This document shows positions 25,388 to 39,152 of a DNA stretch of 64,000 bases, piece after piece. The notes beneath the pieces were generated by a model. The model was not told the origin of the DNA. It was given only the letters and a program-made list of their open reading frames with translations, and searched no databases. This DNA comes from Papio anubis (Eukaryota; Chordata; Mammalia; Primates; Cercopithecidae). The position numbers and the translations under genes were made by a program. The stretch covers positions 66,878,879-66,942,878 of the forward strand of contig NC_044990.1 of assembly GCF_008728515.1 (NCBI RefSeq), in the 5' to 3' direction. The stretch's first letter is position 1; every line of letters starts with the position of its first letter.

Positions 25388-25768
25388 CTTTCTAAATTTG
25401 TCTTACTCAGTTCAGGCTGGTATGACAAAATACCATACATTAATTGCCATATTAATAACAATTTATTTCTCACAGTTCTGGAGGCTGGAAAACCAACATC
25501 AGGGTGCCATCATGTTCGGGTTCTGTTGGGGGGACTTCTCTGGGTTGCAGACTCTCAGCTTCTCAGTTGTATTGTCACATAGCAAAAAAAGTTAAATAAA
25601 ACCTCTGGAAATCCTTTTATAAGGGCACTAATATTATTCATAAGAGTTTTACTCTCATGACTTAATTACGTCCTAAAGACACCACCTCTTAGTGCCATCA
25701 CATTGGGAGATAGAATTTCAACATATAAATTTGACAGAAGGGTCACAAACATTCAGCCAATAATAATA
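25388..25768 (-). mobile_element. MLT1 (MaLR) LTR, antisense
   Basis: The + strand reads as an antisense MLT1: GTTCAGGCTGGTATGAC near the start, TTTCTCACAGTTCTGGAGG near 25466, CCATCACATTGGGAG near 25696, and CACAAACATTCAGCCAATA at the end. About 380 bp, near full length. Confidence 0.85.
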
Positions 25769-27701
25769 AATATAAAATTAAAATTTGTATCACAGTGTAA
25801 ATATAAAACTGATGTATTAAAAATGTTTCAGAAGAATTCAAAGAACATAGAATTTTGTGAAATGTAGTATTTTTACTTAAGTGCCTTTTTCTATTTCTAG
25901 CCCCCAGTCTATTATTTTATAAACCAGTTAATACATAAATAGTTTCTTGGGGAAGGATATATTACACACTTTCTATGTAGTAAACATGTATGTGTGTGGG
26001 TGTGTATCCAACTGCTTTGTTAGAGTGACTCCTACAGTTTGGAACTGCCGGGGCCAAGTTTATGCAAAAATCTACATTTTTGGATAAACCGCCCATGACT
26101 AGAGTAGGTTTCCCCAGTATTTCATCATTCTTCATTTCCTAAAGCTGTACAAACATCAGATATCAATATTTGTGAGGATCGATAATGTAATTTATAATGA
26201 AATTTCAATCTCAGCTTTTAATGTTAAGTATATCATCTACACATAGCCTTATAACTCATTTGTGCTATTCCATTTTCCTCTGTTCCTTTTATTTTCACTT
26301 CCCTTGTAATGTTAGTCTCTTTGTACTGATTTCTGAAGAATTCATTTATGACTAAAGATGTTAACATTTTGTCTAGAATTGCAAATATGTTTTTTCTCAT
26401 TCATTTTATTGTGGTGTTTTATTTTTTGGTTATACAGAAGTTGTATATTGAAATATAATCTTGTTCTGATAAAAAAATAAAATTCGTGACAAATGTAAGA
26501 GTGGAACAAATGAAGTTCAAGTACACTCAGTGGAAGTATTAAAAATACTACTTATTGTATGAGCTTACTTATTTTTTATCTTTATTGAATAGTAATTAAA
26601 AAATATTATTTTGAAAACTTTTTGAGATAGTAAAAGTGAACAAGGCATCACATAAAGTATGCACTGAATAAATTTTATGTAATATGTGACTATTTTGCTT
26701 TACAATCTAGAGTAAAGTTTTACTATTTAATCATGTCCTACACAATTATAATGTCTTTTCACTTTCCTGATAGATAGGAGATATTATTTTACACCTGTAA
26801 TTCAAGTTATAAAATTTAATGCAATGAGATTAAATGACTTGCCTAAGGTTAGTTACTCAGATAAGAAATGACTAATAAAACTCAGGTTTTCTAACAGCAA
26901 AGATAATTTTAGCTAAGCTTTTCTAGTTATAGTCTTTAGTTAAGATAAAATTACTGTATTTCTGTGTTTCACAAATTAGGTATAAATATAGACATAGGTA
27001 AAGACAGAGACAGATAAAATAAAAGGGTTCATATTAAGTCACTCTGAGCCAATGTAGCCTTGACAATTGTTAAATAATTTGACATTTATTTCTGTACACT
27101 TTGGAAAAGATATGCTTTTCCAGTCCTCACATTACTCTTATGTCATCAATGTCACTTTTTCCTGAGGAGCCCAAGAAAGCCTTTGCTAAGACTTGGTACC
27201 ACAAAAGTCATCCAGGAGCCTCTTTCAATGTATAAAAAATAATGTACAACACTTTCCGTCTGTTCTTGCTCAGTCTATTGCTAAATATTTTGAATATTGC
27301 TGAAATTATAAATGATTATTGGAACAGGCATATGGATAACTGTTGTAATATGTTTGAAATTCCTGAAGAATAAGTTTTTCAGATGAAAGTTTTCCTAGCC
27401 ATTATTGAGCAATTAACAAATGCCAGGCAACTTACTAGATGTTTTAACATACTTTCATGGGAAAAGTGATGACTAATACCTTTCCAGTGCCAGGAGGGGT
27501 GTTTATTAAATAGTCATTAAATTCCTCCTTTCTTAAAGAAGTTGATAATACTCTGTATCTCCTGAGTAAGAAAGTCGACTGAAGAAATATGTATAGTTGT
27601 ACATTGTACCTACATCTACAGGTAACATTATCTTCACCAACAGCCAGTGCCCTGTGCCTTCACACAACACATTGACAACAAAGAAAATATGTTTTATAAA
27701 A
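25769..27701. other. Unassigned AT-rich sequence
   Basis: About 1.9 kb without a gene. Segments near 26000-26450 faintly resemble antisense ancient L1, below the level at which I would call it. Confidence 0.4.
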
Positions 27702-27995
27702 GGCAAGGTGCTGTGGCTCACTCCTGCAACCCCAGTGCTTTCGGAGGCTGAAGTGGGAGGAGCAGCACTTGAGGCCAAGAGTTCCAAATCAGCCTGGGCA
27801 ATATAGCAAGACTCCCATCTGTCTCCACCCAAAATTAAAACATTAGCTGCTCATGGTGGTGCACACCTGTAGTTCCAGCTATTCAGGAGGTTGAGGCAGA
27901 TGGATTACTTGAGCCAAGAAGTTTGAGGCTCCAGTGAGCAATGATCACACCACCACACTCCAACCTGGGTGATAGAACGAGATGATGTCTCCTAA
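27702..27995 (+). mobile_element. Old Alu (AluJ-like)
   Basis: AGGCAAGGTGCTGTGGCTC start, both arms recognisable but strongly diverged, right arm ending CCTGGGTGATAGAACGAG. A microsatellite has grown at its tail. Confidence 0.9.
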
Positions 27996-28001
27996 AGAGA
28001 A

Positions 28002-28015
28002 GGGGGGGTGGGGGG

Positions 28016-28062
<47 letters not shown>
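28002..28062. repeat. G-run plus (GA)n microsatellite
   Basis: G7-T-G9 at 28002-28018, followed by about 22 GA/AG units to 28062, at the A-rich tail position of the AluJ. Confidence 0.95.
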
Positions 28063-28068
<6 letters not shown>

Positions 28069-28415
28069 CTTGAACTTGCTTTGTAGGCTTAAGCACATGG
28101 ATGACACGGGTGCACACCACGATAATGACTTTGGCATATTGTCATCTACATGTTTTCCCAAATTCTGTGTTCTATTTTCTTCTTGTTTCTGTAAATTGTA
28201 TTATTAATGGTCGATCCAATTTTACTACATTTTCTTCAAAGCTAATTTGAATCTGTTTTCCAAATAAGTCTAATTATGCTCTCTTACTAAATTTCCTTTC
28301 CCAACAATGTATTCCATATTAATTTTAGCAGCCTTTAATTTACTGATGAACACTATCACTGACTATCAGTGTCTTAACCTTAAACTACTGAAGAATTCAT
28401 TTTTTTATTTTTAAA

Positions 28416-28651
28416 TTTTTTGAAATGGAGTCTCACTCTGCTGGTCAGGCTGGAGTTCAGTGGCACAATCTCGGCTTACTGCAACCTCTGCTTCACGGGT
28501 TCAAGTGATTCTCCTGCCTCAGCCTCCCAAGTAGCTGGGATTACAGGTGTGCACCACCATGCTCAGCTAATTTTTTGTATTTTAGTAGAGACAGAGTTTG
28601 ACCACGTTGGCCATGGTTGGCCAGGCTGGTCTAGAATTCATGACCTCAGAG
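28416..28651 (-). mobile_element. Truncated Alu, antisense
   Basis: TTTTTTGAAATGGAGTCTC start. It runs to GGTCTAGAATTCATGACCTC and then stops, so the Alu's own 5' end is missing. TTGGCCATGGTTGGCCAGG near 28608 is a small local duplication. Confidence 0.9.
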
Positions 28652-31600
28652 GAATTTATTTTTAAATGTACTAATAGGGGATTATGTTTAAGTTTTTAGT
28701 TACTACTCAACTTTCAGGCAACTAAGGTCCTCCCAGATATAAACCATATCAAATAGAGTGTTATCTCATTTATGAACAGCCACCCAAGGAGCAGTGAGTT
28801 TTATTGCATGAAAAAAATCAAATAAATTTTTATATTGGACAAATACCTTGAAATCTTAAAATTATAGGCTTGAAAAAGTAATAAAAGATCTGGAAACTAA
28901 GTACAGGATAGTTGCGTTTATTGATATTCTTTCCAAAATTTCCTTTGTCATTCTTATCTACATTTTTGGAGGAGATGGGTTTCAAGAAAATTAAAAAGAA
29001 AATTGGGAAAATTAAAGACAAAATTTAAAGATACCTGGAGGCCAAATTTCAGTGTGTGGAAAGTCTTTTATAAATCAATTACAGCCTTGGCTGAGATAGG
29101 TGAACTCATTTGAGCCATTTTAAGTAGGATTCTGTGCACATCATGATCTCAAAATTGCTCTATTAAAAGTGTGTAACAACTTCATGACTACCGCTGACAG
29201 AGGTTGTCTTTCATTACTAGTTTGTGAGGACCTTTTGACAGGATGTAATCTGGGTGGCTGTAACATCTCATTGATCCATTTGCAGTCTATCCCTAGTTGT
29301 TCTGAAACTGCTATAAATTGGTTTCCTTCTCCTGCCTTCTAATAATCAGTCTAGGGAATTCTGAGAAAATTTTGGGTCTGATTAAAATCTGAACTGGGAT
29401 TTTGAGACTATTATAAACTATGTGAGAAATCTATCAATTCAAAATAATTTTAGATAATCAATGTCTTTAAATGTATTCATGTATTTTACAAACATAAGTA
29501 AAACTTGTTAAACCTTTATAGAAAATTAATATTTATCACAAAACTGAGTTTAATACTATTATATGTAACATTGTTTTTTTGAAATGATGGTTTCATTTTG
29601 TAATTGTATCTGCAAAATGAGAAAAACAACATCATTATTATTAGGATGTGTTGCTTACATACAATTATTAAATAATTATTAAATATTAGCTCCAATCAGT
29701 GTGACAAAATATATTGTCAGGTTAACAGAGGCAGCCAGAAATATAGCTGTTGAGTCTTTCAATAAGAACTATTATTATCTTTAAGCTTAAATGTCATGCA
29801 GAGCTTTATGTTAATTGCTTATAGCCATACACAATTCGTCATCAGATGAACTCAATTATTTGCTAAATAGATCAAAAATGCATGTTTGAATTTGGATATT
29901 ATATATATCAAATTATCAAATAAAAACCATTTCAATATAATCAGTTTTAACCAATATGAATTTTCCTGTGAATAATTTTTTTCGCAAAGATTTATTATTT
30001 ATATCAACAGGGTCATTTTCAGATACAAATAAATGTTGAAGAATTCCAATTCTAATTATATGAAGCATTGGATTTTATTTTATGAAAGGATTAAAACATT
30101 CTTGGAAGGGAGATAGGAATGGAGGTAGAAATACTATCATTTTGTAATCATTTATTCTTATTTATCACCACACTGGCAGAATGAGACTCACTTATTTACG
30201 CCATTTTTTAAGGGTAGAATTGAATGGACTTGCCTTCCAAAACTGAGGCCTTTGTTTCTCTACTAAGGTGTTATAATTTGTGATTGATATATTTCATAGT
30301 TCATAAAACCAACAATTAACTTGAAAGCAATAAGTACAATTCAGCTGATTGGCCATAAGAACTTAAAGCATTAAGTAATAGCACTTGAATAGTTACTTCA
30401 TCCAAATCCATCTAGTCTGTGACTTGAAATTTTCTGCTCTAGGCTGAGGCTTATTTTTTATAGTTTCTGTATCCAATGCAAAGCTGGTGAATATCCTACA
30501 GGACAATGCAATTGTAACTACTGGACTTATTTTTTCTTCTGACAAGAAATCTGAGTTAACATATAACCTAATAGTGTTAGAGCTTTAAGCAAGTAGTAAA
30601 TCTAGAAGCCAACCATGGGTAAATTCTAAAAAGAAACAGTTTACAGGTGGACTTACTAAATAACACCCTCATTTGACACTGAAGGAGTATTCTATAGTCT
30701 TTTTTGAGTTAGATAAATATTATTAATACATTAATACAGTAAACCAACATTTACTAACCCCCTGTTCTATATCACACCTCAAATACCATGCCAAGCATAA
30801 GGCTGTAGCTCTGCTTTTCAAGCACTCACAGAAGAGCTGGGATGAAAGCTTCATAAATATACAATTACAGTATATGTTATTTTCCATTTCAAAATGATGT
30901 TTTAGCAATTAGGAGAATATATAATGGAGCTACGAAAGTTACTTCAGTAGTTTAAGAAGAACTCATAGAATAGAAGACCCTCAATTAGATTTCTAGAGTA
31001 GAAATGGGAGGCACCAAAAGGAGACGAGATCAGTATTGGCTGAAAGAAAAAACCTGAGTAAAAGGTGAAGGGTCTGATGGGATATGTCTCGTTTGGTATG
31101 TTTCATACAGTTTAGGATGCTTGCAGCACTTTTTTGTTATTTGTATGAGACTAAACAAGTAGACAAGTATGGAATCATGGAGCACATACAGACTTTTCTA
31201 GGAAGTTAATTGTTAGCCTGTGAGACATGAGAAAAGGAGGAATTTAAGTAGAACAGTAGCAGAATCAGATTTGTCTTTAGTCCAAAGGCATTGATAGAAA
31301 TGTCGAGGATTGGCAGGACAGTGAACAGACTGGAGAGCTGAAGACCAGCAGTCTGTCATCATCATAATTTACACTAGAGATAGTACAGCCAAAACACATT
31401 CTCACTTGAATTGGAAAGAAGCAGAAACAGGAGACTTATGTTTGAGAAGGAGACAGAAAAATGTAATATGATTCCTAAGAAATTGCCTTGGGCAACTGGA
31501 TGAGTGACAGTACTATTAAATAAAATAGGAAATATATTAGGTTCAAGTGAAAAAAATGATTTGAGTTTTGGACAAGACACCTAGGTGGTTATCAAAGGGA

Positions 31601-32103
31601 AAATGTCCAGTGGCCATCAAATATATGGGAGAAGAACCTAGGAAATAGGTGTGAAGTATACAGATTTAAAGATCATTAATATATTAGTGCTTCTTAAAGA
31701 GACCACTGGACATATAATGTGAATGAGACAGACTTTTGGAACTTGCATGCTTGAAGCCATAAATGTGATTTAAACAGTCTTTCCAAGTGTACAGAGAATG
31801 AAGTGAAATTGTACTTTGAAATTTTAAAAAACTCAGACAAAGGGAAAAATAAATAAAAAGCTCCTTCACGGACTCAGCTTGCAGTCAGTGAAAAACAACA
31901 CACTACAGCCATAATTAATTTCCAAATATTTCACCCTCCTCCTTGTGCATTATCCAGGTAGCTGACAAATATTTGGTAGGGACTCAATATACAACAGATA
32001 TTGTGCACACCTTATGACATACAATATCGAATTATAAGACTGAAAGCATTTCAGTCAATATATAAAATCATATAGAAAAAATAACTTTAGGTTCTAATCA
32101 CAT
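28652..32103. other. Unassigned AT-rich sequence
   Basis: About 3.4 kb with no recognised repeat, RNA gene or coding signal. The longest frames are about 60-70 codons without protein signature. Confidence 0.4.
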
Positions 32104-32700
32104 TTAGAGGAGAAGCAGCAGCTGGATGTTGGAGACTATGGTCAGAGATGGGTTCAACTGGGGATGGTCAGAGAGGATTCAGCAGGGGACGACTGAACTC
32201 CAGGGGAAGACCACCTTCCCATTCCATCTCCTTTCCAGCTCTCCATCCCACTTCCACCACTCAGTAAAATCCTCCACATTCACCACCTTCTAATTTGTTC
32301 ATGTGACCTGATTCTTCCTGGATGCCAGACAATAACTCAGGTACCAAGGCAGAGTGTCAAAGGGTGTCACCCTGGCCCTCCATTAAACTAGTTAACACTT
32401 AGCCATCCACAGATGGCAACTGCTAAAAGGCACTCATTGTAACATATGCCTTCTGGGTCTCCAGGGTTCACAGACACCACCTTCTGGATGGCAGAGCTTA
32501 AACAGCATTGTAATATGCTTGGATGCTGCTGTGGGGCTGTCACAGAGCCTGCTCCTCTCAGACAGGAAAGACCTTCCAGTTCCAGCATTCATTCTCTCTG
32601 GTTCCTGCACCTGTCTGCTTGTGTGCTCCCTCCCATAAGGGATTAAGTGTGGTAGCCGAGTAAACAAGCCAACCCCTTCACAAGTCCTGCAAAAAGGTCA
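32104..32700 (+). mobile_element. Class I ERV-type LTR, sense, 5'-truncated
   Basis: Starts within U3/R (GAGAAGCAGCAGCTGGATG), has a polyadenylation-type word CTCAGTAAAATCC near 32262 and TGTGACCTGATTCTTCCTGG near 32302, and ends CACAAGTCCTGC...GGTCA at 32700. The same family, inverted and full length, is at 50376-51125, with colinear words across about 600 bp. Roughly 150 bp of the 5' side are missing here. Small frames on either strand at 32388-32667 are incidental. Confidence 0.65.
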
Positions 32701-32959
32701 AGGGACTATTTCACCTCATTTTCATTGCAGCTTCCTACACTGCCAAATAGAATACATTCTAATCGTAGATGTCTGTTGTGATTTGAAGTCTGTTACTAAC
32801 AAGAAGATGAGTAATTTGACTTCTCTGATTAAAAAAGAGTTATCTTAGTAATTATCACTGTACACGCCATGAGCAGTACACCTGTTTTTTTTCTACTTCA
32901 AAACTTAAGGCATGTGTCTGCAGTTTACTGAAATTGCCACGGGATGGTTGAGAATTTGA

Positions 32960-33106
32960 ATATAAATACATATATACACATATGCACATATATACATTAT
33001 ACATATACTAACATATTCACAGGAAAGAAAAATAGCTTCTCATATACATATGTGACATGTATATTATATACATATAAATGTAAAAGTGCACACACACACA
33101 CACACA
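32960..33106. repeat. TA/CA-rich simple sequence with (CA)n
   Basis: Alternating TATACACATATG-type sequence, ending in nine to ten CA units at 33088-33106. Confidence 0.85.
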
Positions 33107-33189
33107 GAAAAAAGAGAGGCCGAGGTATAGATACTTACACTTACCTTGCCTGCCATAGAAGAGAAATTTATGTTTACTCCTAACTTAGC

Positions 33190-34269
33190 AATAGTACAAA
33201 AGAACAATCCACCCATGTGGGAATACTGCAAACATATTGCTAAGATCAGTCAGCCCTGAGGTGATTTTCTAAGAGAGTGCTGATCATGTAAGTTAACACT
33301 GCTTGTGAAAATCTTAAACTTATGTATTCAATTTATTTTCAAGTTAAAAGCATCTGCCCAAAAGATCTCAATGTCAAATCCCAGTATAGACTAAATGCTG
33401 TTTTAGTAGTTGTGAGGGTAGCATAGCTTTGACCTCCTTATCTGCACCATAGTATTCTGATAGTCGTGTCATCAGTTCAGGACTGCAGAAAACCAAACTT
33501 CTAACATAGGCAGGGCTAGTTGTAATATAAGCCAAAGGTGTTAGAGGTGACATTTCCTCAGCAACAATCTTCTATAGATTGCCATTCTGATTATCGACAT
33601 CACAGGTACCACCAAGAAAAAATCTTGCAGGCAACTTCAGTTCATAAACTTAACTTATTTATAAACGAGAGTCATTTAATTTAATTTCTCTACATATACA
33701 TTAACAATCATATCACATGAGCTGCTACACGCTTTAAGAGGCATAATAAATTTCGACATATAAACAAAAAACTTACAAACAAAAAAAAAGCTCATTGAAC
33801 ACAAAAGCACAAAAGGTCAGTCTCATTAATTAATTCATTTGAAGAATAAAAATAAATATTTAGGAGATAAATATTTAGGATAAGAAAATCGCTGGGGTAG
33901 AATCCTAAAAAAAGGATAGACTAGGTGACCTAGCAGATATTTTATCTCTAACTTCTTAGATGATATGACAAATGTATAATTAAAATTATGTATAATTACA
34001 TAATATACAGTATAAGTCAAAGTATGTATAATTATAATTACATATGTATAATTAAAATGACATGTAATTCCCTAATTATAACACTCATATTTCTGAGACA
34101 TATATTAATACAACCATATCAAATACTATTTTCTTTAATGGGAAAAAATAACTATATCTTAAATTTAAAAAATTGCTTTCTATATATTCCATTTGTTGAG
34201 TTAGTAATAGGAAGTCAAAGTTTAAATGTATATTTGAGTAGGTGGACTTTCTGATGCAAACAAAAGATT
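33190..34269. other. Unassigned AT-rich sequence
   Basis: No gene. A stretch at 33975-34075 is dominated by repeated TATAATTA-like words and may form hairpins. Confidence 0.4.
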
Positions 34270-34284
34270 AAAGAAACTGTCTTC

Positions 34285-34589
34285 GGCCGGGCGCGGTGGC
34301 TCAAGCCTGTAATCCCAGCACTTTGAGAGGCCGAGACGGGCGGATCATCAGGTCAGAGATCGAGACCATCCTGGCTAACACAGTGAAACCCCCGCCTCTA
34401 CTAAAAAATACAAAACTAGCCGGGCGAGGTGATGGCTTCTGTAGTCCCAGCTACTCGGGAGGCTGAGGCAGGAGAATGGGCGTGAACCCGAGGCAGAGGC
34501 TTGCAGTGAGCCGAGATCCTGCCACTGCACTCCAGCCTGGGTGACAGAGCAAGACTCCGTCTCAAACAAAAAAAAAAAAAAAAAAAAAA
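34285..34589 (+). mobile_element. Young full-length Alu, AluYRa-like
   Basis: GGCCGGGCGCGGTGGCTC start, GCCGGGCGAGGTG and right-arm words like the copy at 7763, then a long A tail. A 15 bp TSD, AAAGAAACTGTCTTC, lies at 34270-34284 and about 34589-34603. The upstream junction TT/AAAG fits L1 endonuclease cleavage. Confidence 0.93.
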
Positions 34590-35109
34590 AAGAAACTGTC
34601 TTCATTTTCTAAATAAAATGAAATATTTTTCTTAATACATACTAATTTTAATCTTAACATTTTCCTGAAAATAGGTTTCAGTATTTTCATGGCACATTAA
34701 CAGAAAATATTAAAAGACAAATGCTCAATGTAAATAAATTACATTTCATTTTATAAACAATAGAATTTTTGGAGCTTTCTGTCTCTCACTTCCTGTATAT
34801 GCTTCACTAATTCCACAAACCTGATTGAAATTATTGTTGCATTTTATGGCTTAGATATATTTCCAGTGTTTGAAAGAAAACAAAATGTGTCTATTAATAA
34901 CTTCTGCCTTTCAAGATCTTTGAAAAATAGTGGATTCATTGTCTGTACCTTGTGCCTCAGGCCCACCCAGTCAACACAACACACTTATTCTCATTTATGT
35001 GAAACTTTAAGTTTAGATTACAACTATATAACCTTAGAAAATAAAAATGCTGAAAGAACTGCATCCCTACTCATAAAATTTTTCACTTCTCGAAGATGGG
35101 TTTGCACAC

Positions 35110-35110
<1 letters not shown>

Positions 35111-35141
<31 letters not shown>
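35111..35141. repeat. Poly-A tract (about 30 A)
   Basis: A pure A run just upstream of an L1M 3' fragment. It is not preceded by a recognisable retrocopy. Confidence 0.9.
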
Positions 35142-35143
<2 letters not shown>

Positions 35144-35147
35144 TATG

Positions 35148-35565
35148 CACATTTGTAGCTAAATTTTCTTTACATACAAACTGGAAATAGTTTAAACGTC
35201 CATTGTCCATGTAGAGATGAATACATAAATAAATGATTCATAAAATGGACTGCTATTCAGCATTGATAGTAAGTTAATTATAATTACAATGTGGAGTAAT
35301 TACAGAACAATTGTTGAGTGGAAGAAGCCAGAAATAAAACACTATGTGTATGACTCAATTGTCACAGGTTAAACACGCGAAATATACCTATGAGGTAATA
35401 AATTAGGGTGCTGGTAGTAACACTTTTTTTTTTTTTTTTTTTTAACTCCAGGGGCAGTTTCACTCTTACCTTGATTCTGTAATAATTTCCTGAGCTGTGA
35501 ATTTATGATTAATGAGCTCATTAGGATATGAATTATACTTCAATTAAAACCTCAAAAATGCAATT
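35148..35565 (+). mobile_element. L1M 3'-end fragment, sense
   Basis: CAAACTGGAAATAGTTTAAA, then GTGGAAGAAGCCAGAAATAA near 35319 and the terminal TTATACTTCAATTAAAACCTC are typical of L1MB/L1MC 3' ends. A T20 run sits inside at about 35424-35443. Confidence 0.75.
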
Positions 35566-36849
35566 TAAAAAATTCACAAGGTAAAAGTCTATAATCAAAG
35601 TTAAATCACTAATGTTCAACCAGTAACATCCAGGAAGAAAGGTTAATTTCTTATTTTATGTCCTTAAAAAGCAAAACAGCACAATTTGAGTAAAAAAAAG
35701 CTGATTTAAAAAAACGGAAATGTGCTTTCTCCTATAATGTATCACTCTGGGTGTGTAATGCTCTAAAAATATTATAGTTAAAACATTTAGATATATCTTT
35801 TGGTATCAGTGTCAAGTAGGAGATGATGTAGAAGAAAATAATTTAAAAGTTGTTTGGCAATTTCCTGTAAGAAAAAATAAATAATCATGATGCAATGCAC
35901 AACTTGTATTTTGTTCAAAATATGTCAATGCTCTGTTTTTTAACTACATCTTTTAATTAAAAAAATTTTTTTTAAACCGCAGCACAACCAGGATTAACTC
36001 AAATATAATACGGAGATGGGAATACAGTGTTTGACATAATCTCTGCTTGGGTGGTGGGTTTCAAAGGGAGTTAAATGTCCAGGAAGACAGTTAACTTTTT
36101 GTTTCAATGCCACTGCATAACAGGAGGAAGGAACGAAGCAAGTAAGTCTAAAGCCTTGTTTGAATTTATTAAGTTCTATGCCCTCAGTACTATATCTGCT
36201 AATTTGAACAAAGAGAGCCTAGAGCTCAGGTTTGCCCTTGTCCATCCCCTCCTTTCAATCAGACAAAGAAGTGCTTAAAGCTCAATAGTAGTTCCCCTTT
36301 ATCAATGGTAAACTCTACTTTACACTCTCTTTCTGCAATGATAATTTTATTTCTTTTTTTTACTTTTCTCAATATCCCACCTCTCTTGCCACTCTAAACG
36401 GTTAACCTGGTAGTCTGCAGGCTCTGATACTGAAATTATGTCCTCTTCCCATGGCCACATCTAAAATTCTACCTGCATTTGGACATCTCTGTCTCTTCCC
36501 TATCATTAAACAAAGTAAAGGAACTCTATGCATTCAAATGCCAGCATTTCCGTACTTGTTCCAAATATCATTCCACTTACTTCTTTTGTGGTTCTCGTTC
36601 TTTTTGGTTAACTTTTATTTTACCATATCTTCCTCTGCCTCTTTATGGGATTCTTAACTTTGATGTTCAAACATGTCTTAGAAACATCTATATAAAAAGA
36701 CATAAACACAGAAAATACTTTTTTACTAACCCATATTTCTCTTTTATCCTGTACTCACATGCTCTTTCTTTCTTTTTCTATTCTTCTTCACAGAAAAGTT
36801 TCTTTGAAATGTTTGTTATTCACTCGTTTGACTTTGTAAGAAGTTTAAA
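35566..36849. other. Unassigned sequence
   Basis: About 1.3 kb. The 136-codon plus-strand frame at 36479-36889 is the longest but has no recognisable signature and a low-complexity Phe/Ser/Tyr composition. Treated as noise. Confidence 0.4.
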
Positions 36850-37490
36850 CTTCCCCTCCAAAGGTTCACTTTTGAGTCTACTGAAATAAGCTGGCAATAG
36901 ACAGATTAACAGGAGAAAAGCCAGAACAAATGTGTTTGATCATAGTTTTATGTGACACAACATCTTCAGATTGAAAACTCAAAGATACAGGGGAAGTTGT
37001 CTAATTTTATGCTTGGTTTCGTAAGAGCAGGGAGAGCAGTGTAGCAGCAATTGAACAGAAATGGTATGATCTCATGATAATAACCTAAAGGGTAGGACCT
37101 AGCAAGGCCTATCCATTCAGATTCTCCTTGGTCTCTGTGTGTTGTATTTCTTCTTTCTGGGATGACGCAGGATCCTCCCTGCCTAAGGAATCTTGTCACC
37201 TACAATCCAAAAATGTAGGTCAGAGTATTTCGTTATGGCCAGTTTTGCACAGTAAGGCAGGGAAAAGTTAGAGCAATATTTTAGGTTTTTATGCCTGGCT
37301 TTGGAGGAAAGGAGTTCTAGCTTCTATGACTTACCTGGGGAAGAGAAATTTTTGTTTCTGTGGCTTGTCTCAGGGCAGATGAGGGGTGAGAGACAGGAGG
37401 GCATGAAAAAATCAGAGAGAAACTTTGCTTCTGAGACTGCTTTTGAGGCCATCGCTTCAGAGTGTCATTTTCTGAGCCCCAGTAAATTCT
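36850..37490 (-). mobile_element. LTR-like element, probably antisense ERV LTR
   Basis: A block of higher GC content with words seen in a common LTR family: GCAATAGACAGATTAACAGG near the left end, GGCTTTGGAGGAAAGGAGTT near 37300, ending about TTTCTGAGCCCCAGTAAA. Boundaries and TSD were not resolved and the family is not named. The 126-codon frame at 37301-37681 overlaps it and is not a recognised protein. Confidence 0.45.
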
Positions 37491-37746
37491 CAACTAAAAT
37501 CAATGTGGCTTCATGCTCGAAAATATTCACTCAAAGACATGTTGTGAAGTCATTAGTGACTTTCATGATGTCACAACCGATTTTTTTAAATTCACATCTT
37601 CTTGAAGACACATTTGCATTCGGTCCATTGAGCAATTCCTTATATTTCTTGGCTTTAGTGGCATTAGGACCAGCCACATAATTGATGAAATATGGTACAA
37701 AATTTAAAATGTAGAGTGTCTTATTTATAAAATCATTAAGTTTCAA

Positions 37747-39121
37747 AACTGAGACTTTTGTGGCTCCATATACTTTATAGAATTATCTTTTTATTTCTAT
37801 AAAGAATGCCATCAAGATTTTGATAGGAATTACATTGACTCTATAGATTGCTTTAGGTAGTATGAACATTTAAACTATATTAAGTGTTCCAATTCAAATC
37901 TTGCCATTTATTTGTGTCTTCAGTTTCTTTAAAAATGCTTTATAGTTTTCAGTGTACAAATAGTTTATCTTCTTGATTAAATTTACTCCTAAGTCTTATT
38001 TTTTGTGCTACTGCAAATGGGAATGTTTTCTTGTTTTGTTTTTTTAGGTATCTTGTTATTACTCTGTGGAAACCCTACTGATTGCTGTGTGTTGATTTTG
38101 TGTTCTGAGACTTTAAAAATTAGTTTATTAGTTCTCATAAGTATTTTTAAAAATATATGTAGGATTTTCTATATATACAATTATGTCATCTGCAAACAGA
38201 TCTTGAGCAAAAATAAAATAAAATAACAAACAAAAAAAAAAATACAAAAATCCTGAGGCGTCACACTACTTGATCTTAAAACCTACTATAAGTCTAGAGT
38301 GATCAAAACAGCATAGTACTGGCATTAAAAATGGACATGTAGCCCAATGGAACAGAAAAGAGGGCCCAGTAAAAAACTCATGCATTTACAGCCAGTTGAT
38401 TTTCAACAAAGGGACTGAGAACATAAAGTGGAGAAAGGGCAATCTCTTATATAAACGGTCTTAGAAAAACTGGATATTCTCATGCAGAAGAATGAAGTTA
38501 GACCTTGACCTCACAACTTATACAAAAATTAAGTCAAAATGGATTGAACACTTAAACACAAGATCTGCAACTGTAAAACTACTAAAAGGAAAAATAGTGA
38601 AAAAACTTTGTGACATCGGTCTGAGCAAAGATTTTTTGGAAAAGACACCACAAACGCAGTTAACAAAAACAAAAATTAATATATGGACTGAATGAAACTA
38701 AAAAACTTCTCTATAGATAAGGAAATAACAGCATGAAAACAACCTCTGAGATGGGAGAAAACATTTGCAGACCACACATCTGATAAGATGTTAATATCCA
38801 AAATACATAATACACATAAATAATTCAATAGCAAAATAAAAGAACAAGCCTGGTGGCTCACACCTGTAATCCCAGCACTTTGGGAGGCTGAGGCGGGTGG
38901 ATCATGAGGTTTGAGACCATCCTGGCTAACACAGTGAAACCCCGTATCTACTAAAAATACCAAAAAAAAAAAAAAATAGCTGGGTGTGGTGGCACACGCC
39001 TGTAGTCCCACCTACTGGGGAGGCTGAGGCAGGAGAATGGCGTGAACCCGGGAGGCACAGCTTGCAGTGAGTAGAGATTGCATCACTGCACTCCAGTCTG
39101 AGCGACAGAGCGAGACTCTGC

Positions 39122-39152
<31 letters not shown>

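Noticed and set aside
36479..36889. 136-codon plus-strand frame
   Set aside because: Phe/Ser/Tyr-rich low-complexity translation of T-rich DNA, without splice signals or recognisable motif.
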